A DNA stretch of 64,000 nt from positions 28,667,513-28,731,512 of the forward strand of contig CM043968.1 in assembly GCA_014529385.2 (NCBI GenBank), written 5' to 3'. The stretch comes from Adiantum capillus-veneris. Taxonomy: Eukaryota; Streptophyta; Polypodiopsida; Polypodiales; Pteridaceae. The position numbers and the translations under genes are program-made. The number at the start of each line of letters is the position of its first letter. The stretch's first letter is position 1. This document shows positions 1 to 11,128 of the stretch, one piece after another. Below the pieces are notes generated by a model. The model was not told the origin of the DNA. It ran no database searches and saw only the letters and a program-made list of their open reading frames with translations.

Positions 1-216
1 CTGGACGCAGAGTCTGAGAGTGAGTACCTGCGGACTCTCTTGTACTTTGCACACAGATTAATATAAAAACAAATACCGAAAGGGGCACCAGTCTTTGGGG
101 CCAATACCTCTTGGCACGGAACTACGCCGGGCCGTGTCGTCTTTGTGAACTGTTTTGAAATGAATCTCTATCGTGTCGCAGTAGAATCTTGACTTGGGGT
201 GTCCAAGTTTGTTACA
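1..216 (+). repeat. 3' end of a family-1 gypsy LTR (truncated by window edge)
   Basis: The sequence matches the last ~215 bp of the LTRs of element A (1148-1372), including the shared blocks GGACGCAGAGTCTGAGAG and CTTGACTTGG and the terminal GTTACA. At 217 it switches directly to minus-strand pol sequence of copy B. It is therefore the right end of a plus-strand insertion (full element or solo LTR) in B. Its left end and left TSD are outside the window. Confidence 0.75.
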
Positions 217-779
217 GACCCTTTTCAAGGTAGTCTTTCACTTGGTTCATGATTTCTTCATTCTAGGATTTGCTAACACGGTTAGGTGGTTGGTTCGATG
301 GTGTGCTTCCAGGAATCAGATCAATAGTATGGTCCTCAGGACGAGATGGGGGTAACTCGCCTGGCAAGCCTTCAGAGAAACAATCAGCATGTGTGTGCAG
401 AAAATATTGGCGTTCTTTGTCTAGTTCAGACATGTTTGTTCGATGTTCATCGTTCAATTCTTTCAAATAGATGGAGTAAACAAAAAGACTGGATTTCATT
501 AATTTTGAAATGGCTGAAGCCGATACAATGGGGACGGACTCGCCCTTCAATTTTACATCTAGTACAATTTTTCTGCCCTTCTCATTTGTCAAGTCGCTTT
601 CTTGGCCCGATAGTCGATACGGCGTTATTCTTATGGTACCAAGGGATTCCTAGGAGGACGTCACACCCTTCCAAAGGCATGATGTAAAAGTCCTCGTGCC
701 CTAAATACCCTTGACAATGCAAACGAAGTTTGCCAATGAAAGGCGTAATGGCTACATCCCGTCCAGGCGCCGCTAGAAC
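217..779 (-). pseudogene. Copy B: gypsy protease-to-RT linker fragment
   Basis: Read on the minus strand, this encodes the back half of a Ty3/gypsy protease (GKLRLHCQGYLGHEDF, GCDVLLGIPWYHKNNAV) and then the linker before reverse transcriptase (SLFVYSIYLKEL, HADCFSEGLPGELPP, DHTIDLIPGSTPSN). It closely parallels element C at 8790-9330. A frame break lies near 590. Element A interrupts it at 779/6764, where it continues with the protease N-terminus. It is a dead fragment with no complete domain. Confidence 0.8.
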
Positions 780-970
780 TGTCACAAATTGGTGACGTGG
801 ATGGTTGTACACACACACCCGCCCGCTGAAATGATGATGTGGTAGCACTGTACAGATCCGTGATTTGCGGCAGATTTGCTGACGTGGCATGGCCAGTACG
901 GATCCACGTTTTGCAGCATGTTTTGCGACAGTAGTACGAAACTTTTGGCCTGCTTTTATCTACGCAATTT

Positions 971-1015
<45 letters not shown>

Positions 1016-1372
1016 TCTATTAAATTGCTTTATTTTTACTCAATATGGCTTGAGAAAGCTTTTGAATTTGAAGCTTTTGGGGCTCTGCTTTTGGCATCCC
1101 TTGTAAAACTTATAAATTAGTGGCTTGGGCTCCCACTTCTCAGAGCATCTGGACGCAGAGTCTGAGAGTGTGACCCAACCACTCCCGTGTACTTTGTGCA
1201 ACAGATACTACAAAAAGAAATACCGATAGGGGCGCCAGTCTTTGGGGCCAATATCTCTAGGCACGGAACTCCGCCGGGCCGTGTTGAATCAATTGTGAAC
1301 TGTGAACTGTTTTGAAGTGAATCATGTCGTGTCGCGGTAGAATCTTGACTTGGAGTGTCCAAGTCTGTTACA
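780..1372 (+). repeat. 5' LTR of element A
   Basis: It starts TGTCACAAA and ends CTGTTACA, one base before the primer site. It carries a (GA)n tract at 979-1013 that is much shorter in the 3' LTR (~6390). Confidence 0.9.
979..1013. repeat. (GA)n microsatellite in A 5' LTR
   Basis: An uninterrupted AG dinucleotide run of about 35 bp. The matching position in the 3' LTR has only a few units. Confidence 0.95.
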
Positions 1373-1373
1373 G

Positions 1374-1385
1374 TGGTATCAGAGC
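1374..1385 (+). other. Primer binding site (initiator Met-tRNA), element A
   Basis: TGGTATCAGAGC is the exact complement of the 3' end of plant initiator tRNA-Met. It lies one base after the LTR, the expected start of minus-strand DNA synthesis. Confidence 0.92.
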
Positions 1386-1427
1386 ACGACCGATTTCTCT
1401 TCTACCGGGAAATCCGATCCTTTTTAC

Positions 1428-2960
1428 ATGGCACTTATGGATTCAAACAAAGATCATTCGACTTCCTCTGCATCCAGAGATGCGGGAAGAGATCATGAAG
1501 AAGATTCACACGAGGAGTACGGCCTGCCTCGGCCTACTTGGACGGAGATTGAAGAGATGGAGCGTCGACGATTGATTAACGATGCAACAAAGATGATGCT
1601 AAATTTTGCGAAGGACCCGAAATTTGCAAAATGTATGATCTAGACCTCCTTCGACGAGGTGCACTCACATTGGCCGCAAACCACAGAACCACCCCTCAAA
1701 CCGGCACTCAAGAAACCTCCTACTCCAAGGATGTTTACAGAGCAAGAATTAGAAGAGGTGGTTGATACACGGATTTCTCAGCTTTTTGACACATAGAACA
1801 AAGCCGAAAAGCACGACAAAAAGCAGAAGAAAGGCACTAACTTCCCAGGTTATTTGGGTCGCCAGTCTACATTTGCCTCGGCAAGAAAGCAGAAGAAGCA
1901 TGTGCGATTTGAAGGAGTACCTAGTTCTTCTTCTTCTTCTTCTGACAGTTCTTCTAGCTCCTCTGACTCAAGCGAAGAAGACAGAAAAGAGAAAAAGCGA
2001 AGCAAAAAGCAAAGCTTCGGAATGAGCAAGAAAAAAGACAAAGAAGTCTAAATCTCGCCCAGTTGTTGGCAGTTCTACAGAGGACTCGTCTTCGGATAGT
2101 TCGGACTCAGACGACAACAGCTTTTATGCAAAGAAGAAGAATTTCTATAAAGCCAACCAGTATGACTTTCTGGAAGATAAAAGCAAGAAAGTCTGACAGT
2201 TTAAAGAAGGTGGACAGTCACTTAAATTTGACACGTTTTCTGGATATCGAGATGCTTCGAAGGCTTTGGCCTTCATACATCAGTTTGACATAGCTTTCTC
2301 TAGAGGGCGTTACTCAGAGCACTCCAAGATTCGGAGGGCTACCTCTTACTTCAAGGGAAATGCTCGAACTTGGTGGTCCACGCTTCTATTGAACAAGAAA
2401 GCGCCAATTAAATGGCTGAAATTAAAGGCTTTTTATTTCTTCTTGGTTGACTCGGGAGAACGAGCGCGACATACGAACTGCTTGGAACCATCTTCGGATG
2501 ACCAAGAAGGATACATTGGGCACATATTGCGAGAGATTCTGGAGCTCTTTTCTAAGAACAAATTGAGCGGTTTACCATGGGACTTCCTACAGAGATCCGA
2601 GATCACTGCCTGGAGCAAAAGTCAGATTCCATTCAGGAACTGATGAGTCATGCGAAACAAGGTTTTGCCATTCATTCAGGCAATTTGACTTACCCCGCAG
2701 ATGAGATCATGACGCAGAGAACCAAACAGACTTCTAGCAATGAAAGTAGAAAGAAGAAGAGTAACCCAGAAAAGAAAGAAAAGGATGCACGACCCCAGCT
2801 CACTCTTCGAGAGAGGGTCAGCTATATCAAAGAGAGAGTGCTTTGGATGCGGGGAAACTGGGCACATCTCCGCAAAGTGCCCTTAAAAGGCACCGAATGA
2901 ACGGGATGAAGAAAGGTCAGAGAGTTCAAAAGCAGCTGAGGAACGTGGCAGAAAAGGCAG
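1428..2960 (+). pseudogene. Element A gag (degenerate)
   Basis: The ATG at 1428 begins MALMDSNKDHSTSSAS, parallel to the MASRKDQ start in element C, and is stopped by TAG at 1641. Downstream in shifting frames are a serine/acid/lysine-rich stretch (~1890-2040), the capsid-like Retrotrans_gag core (about 2240-2640: FIHQFDIAFSRG, GNARTWWSTLLLNK) and a zinc knuckle CFGCGETGHISAKC at 2839-2880 (CX2CX4HX4C, all ligands kept). In an intact element this protein forms the virus-like particle and binds RNA. Here it cannot be made full-length. Confidence 0.85.
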
Positions 2961-3034
2961 ATGAACGCAGAACCAAATCAAGTGAAGGAAAGTACAAAAC
3001 TTTGCCACTTTTAGGGCAAAGTGAAAGATCAGGA

Positions 3035-5600
3035 AGCCCACTTTTTCTTGGATAAGGGAGCCAAGGCCAACTTCTTTTCACTTGAATTGGCGGCTCGATT
3101 TTGGAATTACGCCCGACACAGGCGGAGGTAGTTCTAGCGGCACCCGGACGGGATGTTACCATTACACCGATCATTGGCAAACTTCGTTTGCAATGTCAAG
3201 GGTGTTTAGGGCACGAGGATTTTTACGTAATTCCCTTGGGAGGTTGTGACGTCCTACTCGAAATCCCTTGGTACCACAAGGACAACGCCGTGGTTGACTA
3301 CCAAGCCGAGAAAGCGACTTTGACAAATGAAGGGCACAGACATTATACTGGATGAAGTTCAATTTCTTTACTTTCTGGAAAGGACTGAATGATGATGGAA
3401 GGTCGAATATGTTTTGACCTCGAAAAAGAACGCCAAGATTTTCTCCACACTCATGCTGATTGCTTTTCAGACGGCCTGCCAGGCAAGTTGTCACCAGCTC
3501 GTCCTGAGAATCATACCATTGATCTGATACCTAGAACCACACCACTGAACCGGCCACCTTACCGTGTGAGCCGAGCCCAGAGATACACTTTTTTTCTCGG
3601 TAGCAGGAGTGCAAATGGACCCGGCCAAGATAGAGATTATCCATGATTGGCCCGATTTGAAGAATGTCTATGAAGTTAGAAGCTTCTTGGGCTTCTGTTC
3701 TTACTACCGGCGGTTCATCAAAAAGAGTCTAGAGGTTGCTTACCCCTTTGCATTTGTTGACATAGAAAGGAGTCCCTTTCTCGTTGGGACCCATAGAGGT
3801 GACTGCCTTTCAGAAATTGAAACAGAATTTGACTACAAGATCAGTTTTGACTTTGCCGGATTTGCAGAAGTCGTTTGAACTATATTGTGATACTTGTGGT
3901 CGTAGTCCGAATGTGGTCTGAATGCAAGAAGGCCATGTCATTGCCTATGAGAGCCGATTGTTTTCAAGGCCAAAATTGAGAGTACAGATATATGAGAAAG
4001 AGATTTTGGCGGTTATCCATGCTCTTACTCAGTGGCGACATTACCTACTCGGAGTCGATTTTACGGTTTTCACAGATGGTTGGAGTTTACGCTACTTCTT
4101 GTCAAAGAAGCAGCTATTGGAAAAGCAGATGCGGTGGACAAACATCTGGTCACACTTTTACTTCCGGATTGTCCATGTGCAGAAACAGAAGAACTTGGTG
4201 GCAGATGCTTTGTCTCGGAGGCTGTTGGTTTTGGCTATTTCCGCGATACATCATAGGAGCTTCGAGGATATGGTCGGTCAGTACGCCACAGATACAGATT
4301 TTTGCAAATGTATTCAGTTGAATACAGAATGGAGAGGTAGTAGTAGAATATTCCATTCGGGATGGCTACTTGAAGAAGAAAACGATGTTGTGCATGACAC
4401 AGCCGTTGAGGGAAAAGGTTCTAACTGAATGCTACTGTCCACCTTTTACGGGTCACCGCGGCATTATTACCACCTTGAAAGGTGTGGAAAGATACTTTTG
4501 TTTGGCCTAGACTCAAGGATGTGGACGATTTTGTACGCAATTGCTTGGTATGCCAGAAGGTCAAATTTTGACAGGCATAAAGCACAGGGGTTGTTACAGC
4601 CTTTACCCTACCCACCTGCCCCTGAAAAAGTATTGCAATGGATTTCAATTTTTATCTCCCGAAAACACAGCGTGGGCACGATTGTTTATGGCCCAGATCT
4701 TCAATTTCCATGGCATGCATGAGACGATTGTCTCCGACAGAGACCCCATATTCACGAGTTTGTTTTGGAAGGCTATGTGGGAAAACATTGGCACACGGTT
4801 ACAGTTCTCGTCATCGTTTTACCCGTAGACTAACGGGCAATCAAAGATTGCTAATTCAATGGTATTGGATTTGTTGAGGTCTTCTCTTTTAAATCTGAAG
4901 ACATCATGGGAAAAGGGTTTTTACCTTTGGTGGAATATGCCTACAGAAACACGATTAACTCTTTGATGGGGAAGGTGCCATTTGAGATTATTGATTTTGC
5001 TACGAATGTTCCACCCTTCCTTAGCACGAAAGATAAGATATTTCTTTGAAGCCAACCAGTTCATGAGGGACTTGGACTTGGTCCATAAGGCTTTGAAGAA
5101 ACCTCAGAAAAAGGCAGCAGATCGACATCATCGCGATTTGAGACTGAAGGAGAACGATTGGGTGCTCTTACTTGTTTAGAAAGCACGCCCAAGAAAGAAA
5201 AATGGAAAGGAGTGGCTTTCTCGAAAGCTTAGCATGAGATACTATGGACCTTTCCAAATTTTCGAAAAGATAAATGGTGTCTCCTTTAGACTGAAGCTAC
5301 CCGACACTTGGAGACTTCAAAATGTTTTCATGTGAGTCTCTTGAAGCCTTTTAAAGGCGATGTGCCCGATGATGGGGAGCCAGATGAGCAACACGAATTG
5401 GAGAAGAACGAGCAGATACTCGTTCCAGAACAGATATTGGCACAGAAAGATAGAAAGATAAAGGTAAAGCAATAAGACGGTTCTTGGTTCAATTCAAGAC
5501 CTACTCCGCATTGGATGCGAAGTGAATGGAGGAGGACCTGGCAGATACTCCTCAGATTGTGAATCTTTACCTTGAAGCATTTGGTTTAGCATAGTCTATT
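3035..5600 (+). pseudogene. Element A pol: protease, RNase H, integrase, chromodomain; RT core deleted
   Basis: Protease at ~3040-3340 has DKGA where DSGA/DGGA is expected. The pre-RT linker is at ~3420-3575. At about 3580 the frame jumps from PYRVSRAQ straight to the thumb/connection region (NVYEVRSFLGFCSYYRRFI, ~3655-3720), so all RT palm motifs including YXDD are absent. RNase H is at ~3928-4220 (HVIAYESRLF, ADALSRR). Integrase is at ~4430-5180 in several frames (TFYGSPRHYYHL, VSDRDPIFTSLFWKAMW). A chromodomain-like tail follows at ~5480-5590 (RRFLVQFKTYSALDAK, stop, MEEDL). Multiple stops. Integrase would insert DNA; the chromodomain of this class directs it to chromatin. Confidence 0.82.
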
Positions 5601-6000
5601 CTAAATGGAACCCCGAACTCAGCTTGGGCGAAATCTGGTGCAGCGGGTATGCACGAGAGGGGAGTCGCTCCGCTCCTTTGTCAACAGATTGCCTTGATTT
5701 TTGATACTAAAGTCACTGATGTCTCTTTGAGTTTAAGGGATACTGTGAGCTGACAATATTCTCGTATGACTTTATGAACTGGAATTCCCGAACATGATAC
5801 TGACTTGTTCTTGACTTGTTTAAGTGAAGGAACTGATAGACGAAATGACTGCAGCATTTCGGCTTGAAAGATCTCGATAGACATGGTTGCAATAAGGATT
5901 AGTCAATCGGGCATCTATGAGGTCCCGAGTGGATCTAGATGCGATTGCTAAATACGTTGCTGATAAATCATGGTCTGAGATCCGAATGAATTTTGAATGT

Positions 6001-6052
6001 GATTTGTCACGTGATGTCCTGTGATGTCAAGTGATGTCCTGTGATGTGTGAT
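6001..6052. repeat. Short tandem motif in A 3' UTR
   Basis: Four to five imperfect repeats of about 10-12 bp built on GTGATGTCCT. The counterpart lies in the C 3' UTR on the opposite strand (~7651-7712), so the array belongs to the family. Confidence 0.75.
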
Positions 6053-6175
6053 GTAAATGTCGATTGGTACATGTGCTAGATGTGTGTTCTTAGTGCGTTG
6101 GTACTAACAGTGTCTGCTAAGACAGTTTATGTCTTCTGTCTGTTTTGCAGGCATAATCGAGGGTGATTACAATGC

Positions 6176-6191
6176 TTTCAAGAGGGGGGTA
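6176..6191 (+). other. Polypurine tract, element A
   Basis: TTTCAAGAGGGGGGTA immediately precedes the 3' LTR. This is the plus-strand primer site. C has the same motif in inverse orientation at 7514-7530. Confidence 0.85.
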
Positions 6192-6758
6192 TGTCACAAA
6201 CTGTTGGCGTGGATGGCTGTACACACATACCCGCCCGCTGAAATGATGACGTGGCAGCATTGTACGGATCCTTGATTTGCGGCAGATTTGCTAGCGTGGC
6301 ATGGCCCGTAGGGATCCGCGTTTTGTGGCGCGTTTTGCGGCAATTGTACGCAGCTTTTGGACCTGCTTTTATCTACGCAATTTAGCAAGAGAGAGAGAGA
6401 ACTCTATTAAATTGCTTTATTTTTACTCAATACGGCTTGAGAGTTCAATAACGCTTGAGAGTGAAAGCTTTTGATTTTGAAGCTTTTGGGGCTCTGCTTT
6501 TGGCATCCCTTGTAAAACTTATAAATTAGTGGCTTGGGCTCCCACTTCTCAAAGCATCTGGACGCAGAGTCTGAGAGTGTGACCCAACCACTCCCGTGTA
6601 CTTTGTGCAACAGATTAATACAAAAAGAAATACCGAAAGGGACGCCAGTCTTTGGGGCTAATATCTCTAGGCACCGAACTCCGTCGGGCCGTGACGAATC
6701 AATTGTGAACTATGAACTGTTTTGAAGTGAATTCCTGTCGTGTTGCAAGTCTGTTACA
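6192..6758 (+). repeat. 3' LTR of element A
   Basis: It starts TGTCACAAACTG and ends GTTACA, followed by the TSD AGAAC at 6759-6763. It lacks about 20 bp present near the 5' LTR end (the 'aatcttgacttgg' block). Confidence 0.9.
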
Positions 6759-6763
6759 AGAAC

Positions 6764-6880
6764 TGCCTCCGTCGGTGGCCCAATCCTATCGGGCGTAATC
6801 TCGAGCCGCGCCGCCAACTCAAGTGAAATGAAGTTGGCTTTGGCTCCTCCATCAAAAAAGATAAGGGCTTCCTAATCTTT
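6764..6880 (-). pseudogene. Copy B: protease N-terminal fragment
   Basis: This continues B across the A insertion. On the minus strand it reads IXFFDGGAKANFISLELAARLEI-like sequence, matching C at 9330-9450. It stops abruptly at the LTR beginning at 6881; the gag and 5' part of B are missing. Confidence 0.75.
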
Positions 6881-7513
6881 TGTAACAGACTTGGACACTC
6901 CAAGTCGAGAATCTACCGCGACACCACAAATAATCAAAACAGTTCACAGTTCACAATTGATTCGACACTGGCCCGGCGGAGTTCCGTGCCTAGAGATATT
7001 GGCCCCAAACACTGGCGTCCCTTTCGGTATGTCTTTTAATATTAATATGTGTTCAAAGTACAAGAGTGCAGGCAGGCACTCACACTCAGACTCTACGTCC
7101 AAATGCTCTGCGTTATGAGGCCCTGCCCGCATATCTAAAGATTACAAAGGGATGCTAAAAGCAGAGCCCCAAAAGCTTCAAAGGCTATCCCAAAAGCTGA
7201 AAATCAAAAGCTTGAAAAAGAAAGCAAAAGAGGCTTCTCTCTCTCTGAATCTCTTGCATCAAAATAAAGCAAAAAGGTTCTCTCTCCTCTTGCATAGGAA
7301 AAGCAGCCACGCCAAAAGCTGGCCGAAAAGCCCTGCCGCAAAAATCACTGCAATCTGCGAAAGTCCGTACAGCAGTGCCACGTGTCATCACCGTACTGCC
7401 TTGCCACGTCAGCCTTTCAGCATGATTTCCGGGTTTTCTGCAGCCAGCCAGCCACGTCACCATTTCTTGCCAGAGGGTGTGTGTATGGGCAGCCACGTCA
7501 CCGAGTTGTGACA
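6881..7513 (-). repeat. 3' LTR of element C
   Basis: In plus coordinates it runs TGTAACAGAC to GTTGTGACA and is flanked on the right by the reverse-oriented polypurine tract (7514-7530). Confidence 0.85.
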
Positions 7514-7975
7514 TACCCCCCTCTTGAAAGCATTGTAATTGCCCTCGATTACGCCTGCAAAACAGAGAAAAGCCATAAACTGTCTTAGCAGACACTGACT
7601 GTTAGTACCGACGCACTAGGAACACACATCTAGCACATGTACCAATCGACAGTCACATCACACGACATCATAGGACATCACTTGACATTACAGGACATCA
7701 CATGACAAATCACATTCAACATTCATTCGGATCTTAGACCATGATTTATCGGCAATGCAATTAGCAATCCCATCTAGATCCACTCAGGACCTCATAGATG
7801 CCCGATTGACTAACCCCTATTGCAACCATGTCTATTCGAGATCATTCATACCAAAATGCTACAGGCATTTCGTCTAAGAGTTCCTACACTTAAAAACAAG
7901 TCAAGAACAAATCAGTTTCATATTTTTCCGAAACTCCATTTCATAAAGTCATACAGCAGAATACTGAGCTCAAAT
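7514..7975 (-). other. Element C polypurine tract and 3' UTR
   Basis: The polypurine tract is at 7514-7530 (reverse of CTTTCAAGAGGGGGGTA). The rest matches the 3' UTR of A (5700-6190), including the GTGATGTCCT-type repeats. At ~7975 the UTR is fused directly to RT-domain coding sequence, which marks the internal deletion. Confidence 0.75.
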
Positions 7976-9537
7976 GACTTCTGCAAGTCCGGCAAAGTCA
8001 AAACTGGTCCCGTAGTCAATTTCTCTTTCAATGTCTGAAAGGCAGTCACCTCTGTGGATCCCCACGAGAAAGGGACTCCTTTCTGTGTCAAGATATGCAA
8101 AGGGGAAGCAACCTCTGCAAACTTTCGTATGAACCGCCTGTAGTACGAACACAGTCCCAAGAAGCTTCTAACTTCATGGACATTCTTCAAATCGGGCCAA
8201 TCACGTATAGTCTCTATCTTGGCCAGATCCATTTGCATTCCTGCTGCTGAGACAATGTGTCCCAAAAAGTGTATCTCTGGTAGGAAAAATTCACTTTTCT
8301 TTGCATTAATCACTAACTTGTGATCTCATAATGCCTGAAAGACCTGAAGCAAATGATCTCTGTGTTCTGCCTCATTCTTGGAGAAAACAATGAATTCGTT
8401 AAAGAAAGTGCCAACAAATAGCCTATACTCTCGAAAAATCATGTCCATCATCCGGTTAAATGTCGCAGGAGCATTGGTTAAGCCAAAAGGCATCACGAAA
8501 AACTCAAATAACCCAAAAGTAGTCTGAAAGGCTGTCTTGTAGAACTCTCCCGGTACGATTCGGATCTGATGATAACCACTCTTCATATCAATCCTACTAA
8601 AGCATGAGGATCCCTGTAACCTGTCGAGTATATCATCGATCCTAGGAATCGAAAATCTGTTCTTGATGGTGATTTTGTTGAGAGCTCTATAATCGATGCA
8701 CATTCTCCAAGATCCATCTTTCTTCAAAACCAACAACACTGGAGAGAAATACGGTGAAGTACTAGGCTGGACAAGACCCTTTTCCAAGAGGTCTTTCACT
8801 TGGTTCATAATCTCTTCATTCTGTGCTCGGCTCACACGGTAAGGTGGCCGGTTCGGTGGTGTGCTTCCAGGTATCAAATCAATGGTATGATCTTTAGGAC
8901 GAGCAGGTGGTAACTCGCCTGGTAGGCCTTCGAAGAAGCAATCGGCGTGAGAATGGAGAAAATCTTGGCATTCTTTATCAAGTTTAGACATATTTGTCCT
9001 ATCCTTATCGCTCAATTCTTTCATAAAGATCGAGTAAACAAACAGACTGGATTTCATTAATTTTGAAATGGCCGAAGCCGATACAATAGGGACAGACTAG
9101 CCCTTCAATTTAATATCAAGTACAATGGTTCTGCCCTTCTCTGTAGTCAAAGTCGCCCGATAATCGACCACGGCGTTGTTCTTGTGGTACCAGGGAATCC
9201 CTAAGAGAACATCACAACCCTCCAAAGGCATTATGAAGAAGTCCTCATGCCCCAAATACCCCTGACAATGCAACCGAAGTTTGCCAATGAGATGTGTAAT
9301 GGCTATGTCCCTGTCGGGTGCCGCTAGAACTGCCTCCGCAAGTGGTCCCATTCGATCGGGAATGATCTCGAGCCGCGCCGCCAATTCCGGTGAAACTAAG
9401 TTGGCCTTGGCTCCTCCATCAAAGAAGATCACGGCCTCTTGATCTTTCACTTTGCCCCAAGCTCGGCAAAGTTCTGTACTCTCATCCATGGTGTCGGGAT
9501 CGGTACCCACACAATCTGAAACCAGTCCTTTTTTCAT
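7976..9537 (-). pseudogene. Element C protease and reverse transcriptase (catalytically dead)
   Basis: Protease (from ~9460): FFDGGAKANLVS active site, GCDVLLGIPWYHKNNAV. RT (9057-7976): LLVLKKDGSWRMCIDYRALN, DMKSGYHQIRI, FGLTNAPATFNRMMD. The catalytic box reads FFNEF (about 8392-8403) where a gypsy RT has [YF]XDD, so both catalytic aspartates are replaced. A TGA follows FQAL (8326-8328). After LTLPDLQKSFEL the frame runs into 3' UTR. RNase H, integrase and chromodomain are absent. The protein would normally copy element RNA into DNA; this copy cannot. Confidence 0.88.
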
Positions 9538-11058
9538 CTTGCCTTTTCGTCCACGTTCCTCAACTGCTCTAGAACTCTCAAGCCTGTCGTCGTCCTTATC
9601 ATTCTGTTCTTTCTGTGCCTTTTTAGGGCACTTCGCGGAGATATGTCCATGTTCTCCGCATCCAAAACACTTCCCCTCCTTGATGAATCGAGCTCGCTCT
9701 TGAGTAAGCTTGGGTCATGCATCCTTTTTCTCTGGGTTGCTCTTTTCCTTCTACTTTCATTCCCATAAGTTTGTTTGGCTCGTTGTGTCATGGCCTCATC
9801 TGTGGGGTAGGTCAGATTGCCAAAGTGAATGGCAAAGCCCCGCTTCGCATGACTCATCAACTCCTGAATAGAAGCTGACTTCTGTTCCAAGTAGTGATCT
9901 CGGATCTCTGTAGGTAGACCCAAGGTAAACCGCTCAATCTGTTCTCTGAACGAGATCTTCTTGAATGAAGAGGCGGGTAGAAAAGAGCTCCAGAATCTCT
10001 CACAGTAAGCATTGATTATATCTTTCTTGGTCATCCGAAGATGGTTCCAAGCAGCTCGTATATCTCGTTCATACGCTTGTGTCAACCAAGAAGAAATAAA
10101 AAGCTTCTTAAATTTCAGCCATTTAACTGGCGCAGTCTTGTTTAGCAGAAGCGTGGACCACCAAGTGCGAGCATTCCCCTTAAAGTGAGAGATAGCTCTC
10201 CGAATCTTAGTGCACTGAGTAGTGTCCTCCCGCGAAAGCGATGTCAAACTACTGTATAAAAGACAAAGCCTTCGAAGCATCTGAGTATCTTGAAAAAGTA
10301 TCAAATTTGATCGAGTGTCCACCTTCCTTAAACTCTTGGAGTTTCTTGCTTTTATCTTCCAGAAAGTCATACTGGTTGGCTTTATAAAAATTCTTCTTCT
10401 TCACATAAAAGTTTCCGTCATCGGAATCTGAGCCGTCTGTAGAGGAGTCCTCACAGTCTCTGGGCGAAATTTAGCCTTCTTTGCCTTTTTCTTGCCCTTT
10501 CCGAAGCATTGTTTCTTGCTTCGCTTTTTACCTTTTCTGTCTTCTTCGCTTGAATCTGAAGAGCTAGAAGAACTGTCAGAAGAAGAAGAAGAAGAAGAAC
10601 TAGGTACTCCTTCAAAGTGAACACGCTTCTTCTGTTTCTTTGCTTCCCGGGAAGTCAGTGCCTTTCTTCTGCTTTTTTCCGTGCATTTTGGCTTTCCTTT
10701 GCACGTCAAAAAGCTGAGCAATCCGTGCATCAGCCACCTCTTCTAATTCCTTCTCTAAATATTTCTTGTGAGCAGAAGGTTTCTTGAGAGCGGGTTTCGG
10801 GGGTGGTGTAGTGGTTTTTTGCCACTTCTCGTGCACTTCGTGAAAAGAAGTCTCGCTCATATACTTCACAAATTTTGGGTCCTTCGCAAAATTGAGCATC
10901 ATCTTTGTTGCATCGCCAATCAATTGACAACGCTCCATCTCTCGTCGCTCCACCTGAGTAGGCCGAGGCGGGCCATACTCTCTGCCGGAATCTTCGTTGT
11001 GATCCCTGCCCGCATCTCCAGATGCAGAGGGAGTCAACTGATCCTTGCGTGAAGCCAT
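9534..11058 (-). pseudogene. Element C gag (frameshifted)
   Basis: The start MASRKDQLTPSASGDAG is at 11058. A conserved N-terminal block (EMERCQLIGDATKMML, FAKDPKFVKYM) is followed by a lysine-rich part, a serine run with acidic tail (~10540-10610), the capsid-like core (~10100-10360: GNARTWWSTLLLNK) and a zinc knuckle CFGCGEHGHISAKC (~9630-9672) that is now out of frame with the capsid part. At least two frame changes. It is the best preserved gag of family 1 here. Confidence 0.85.
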
Positions 11059-11115
11059 AGGTGCCGCGGAAAAAAATTTGGGGATCGGATTTCCCGTCGA
11101 AGAGAAATCGGCCGT

Positions 11116-11127
11116 GCTCTAATACCA
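11116..11127 (-). other. Primer binding site, element C
   Basis: The plus strand reads GCTCTAATACCA, the complement of the Met-tRNA primer site with one change (G to A). It lies one base from the LTR. Confidence 0.85.
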
Positions 11128-11128
11128 C

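Larger units (their letters stand above)
780..6758 (+). mobile_element. Element A: Ty3/gypsy LTR retrotransposon, nested in B
   Basis: Complete boundaries: 5' LTR 780-1372, primer site 1374-1385, degenerate gag and pol, polypurine tract 6176-6191, 3' LTR 6192-6758. The 5-bp TSD AGAAC is at 775-779 and 6759-6763. Domain order gag, protease, (RT deleted), RNase H, integrase, chromodomain-like end is that of Ty3/gypsy chromoviruses. Many stops and frameshifts, and loss of the RT core, make it non-autonomous. LTR lengths differ (593 versus 567 bp), partly from a (GA)n tract, so the insertion is not recent. Confidence 0.9.

Noticed and set aside
6870..6874. TCCTA near the left end of C as a TSD partner of TCCTA at 11708
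   Set aside because: It is 6 bp inside the flank, not adjacent to the LTR, and part of B protease sequence; taken as chance.
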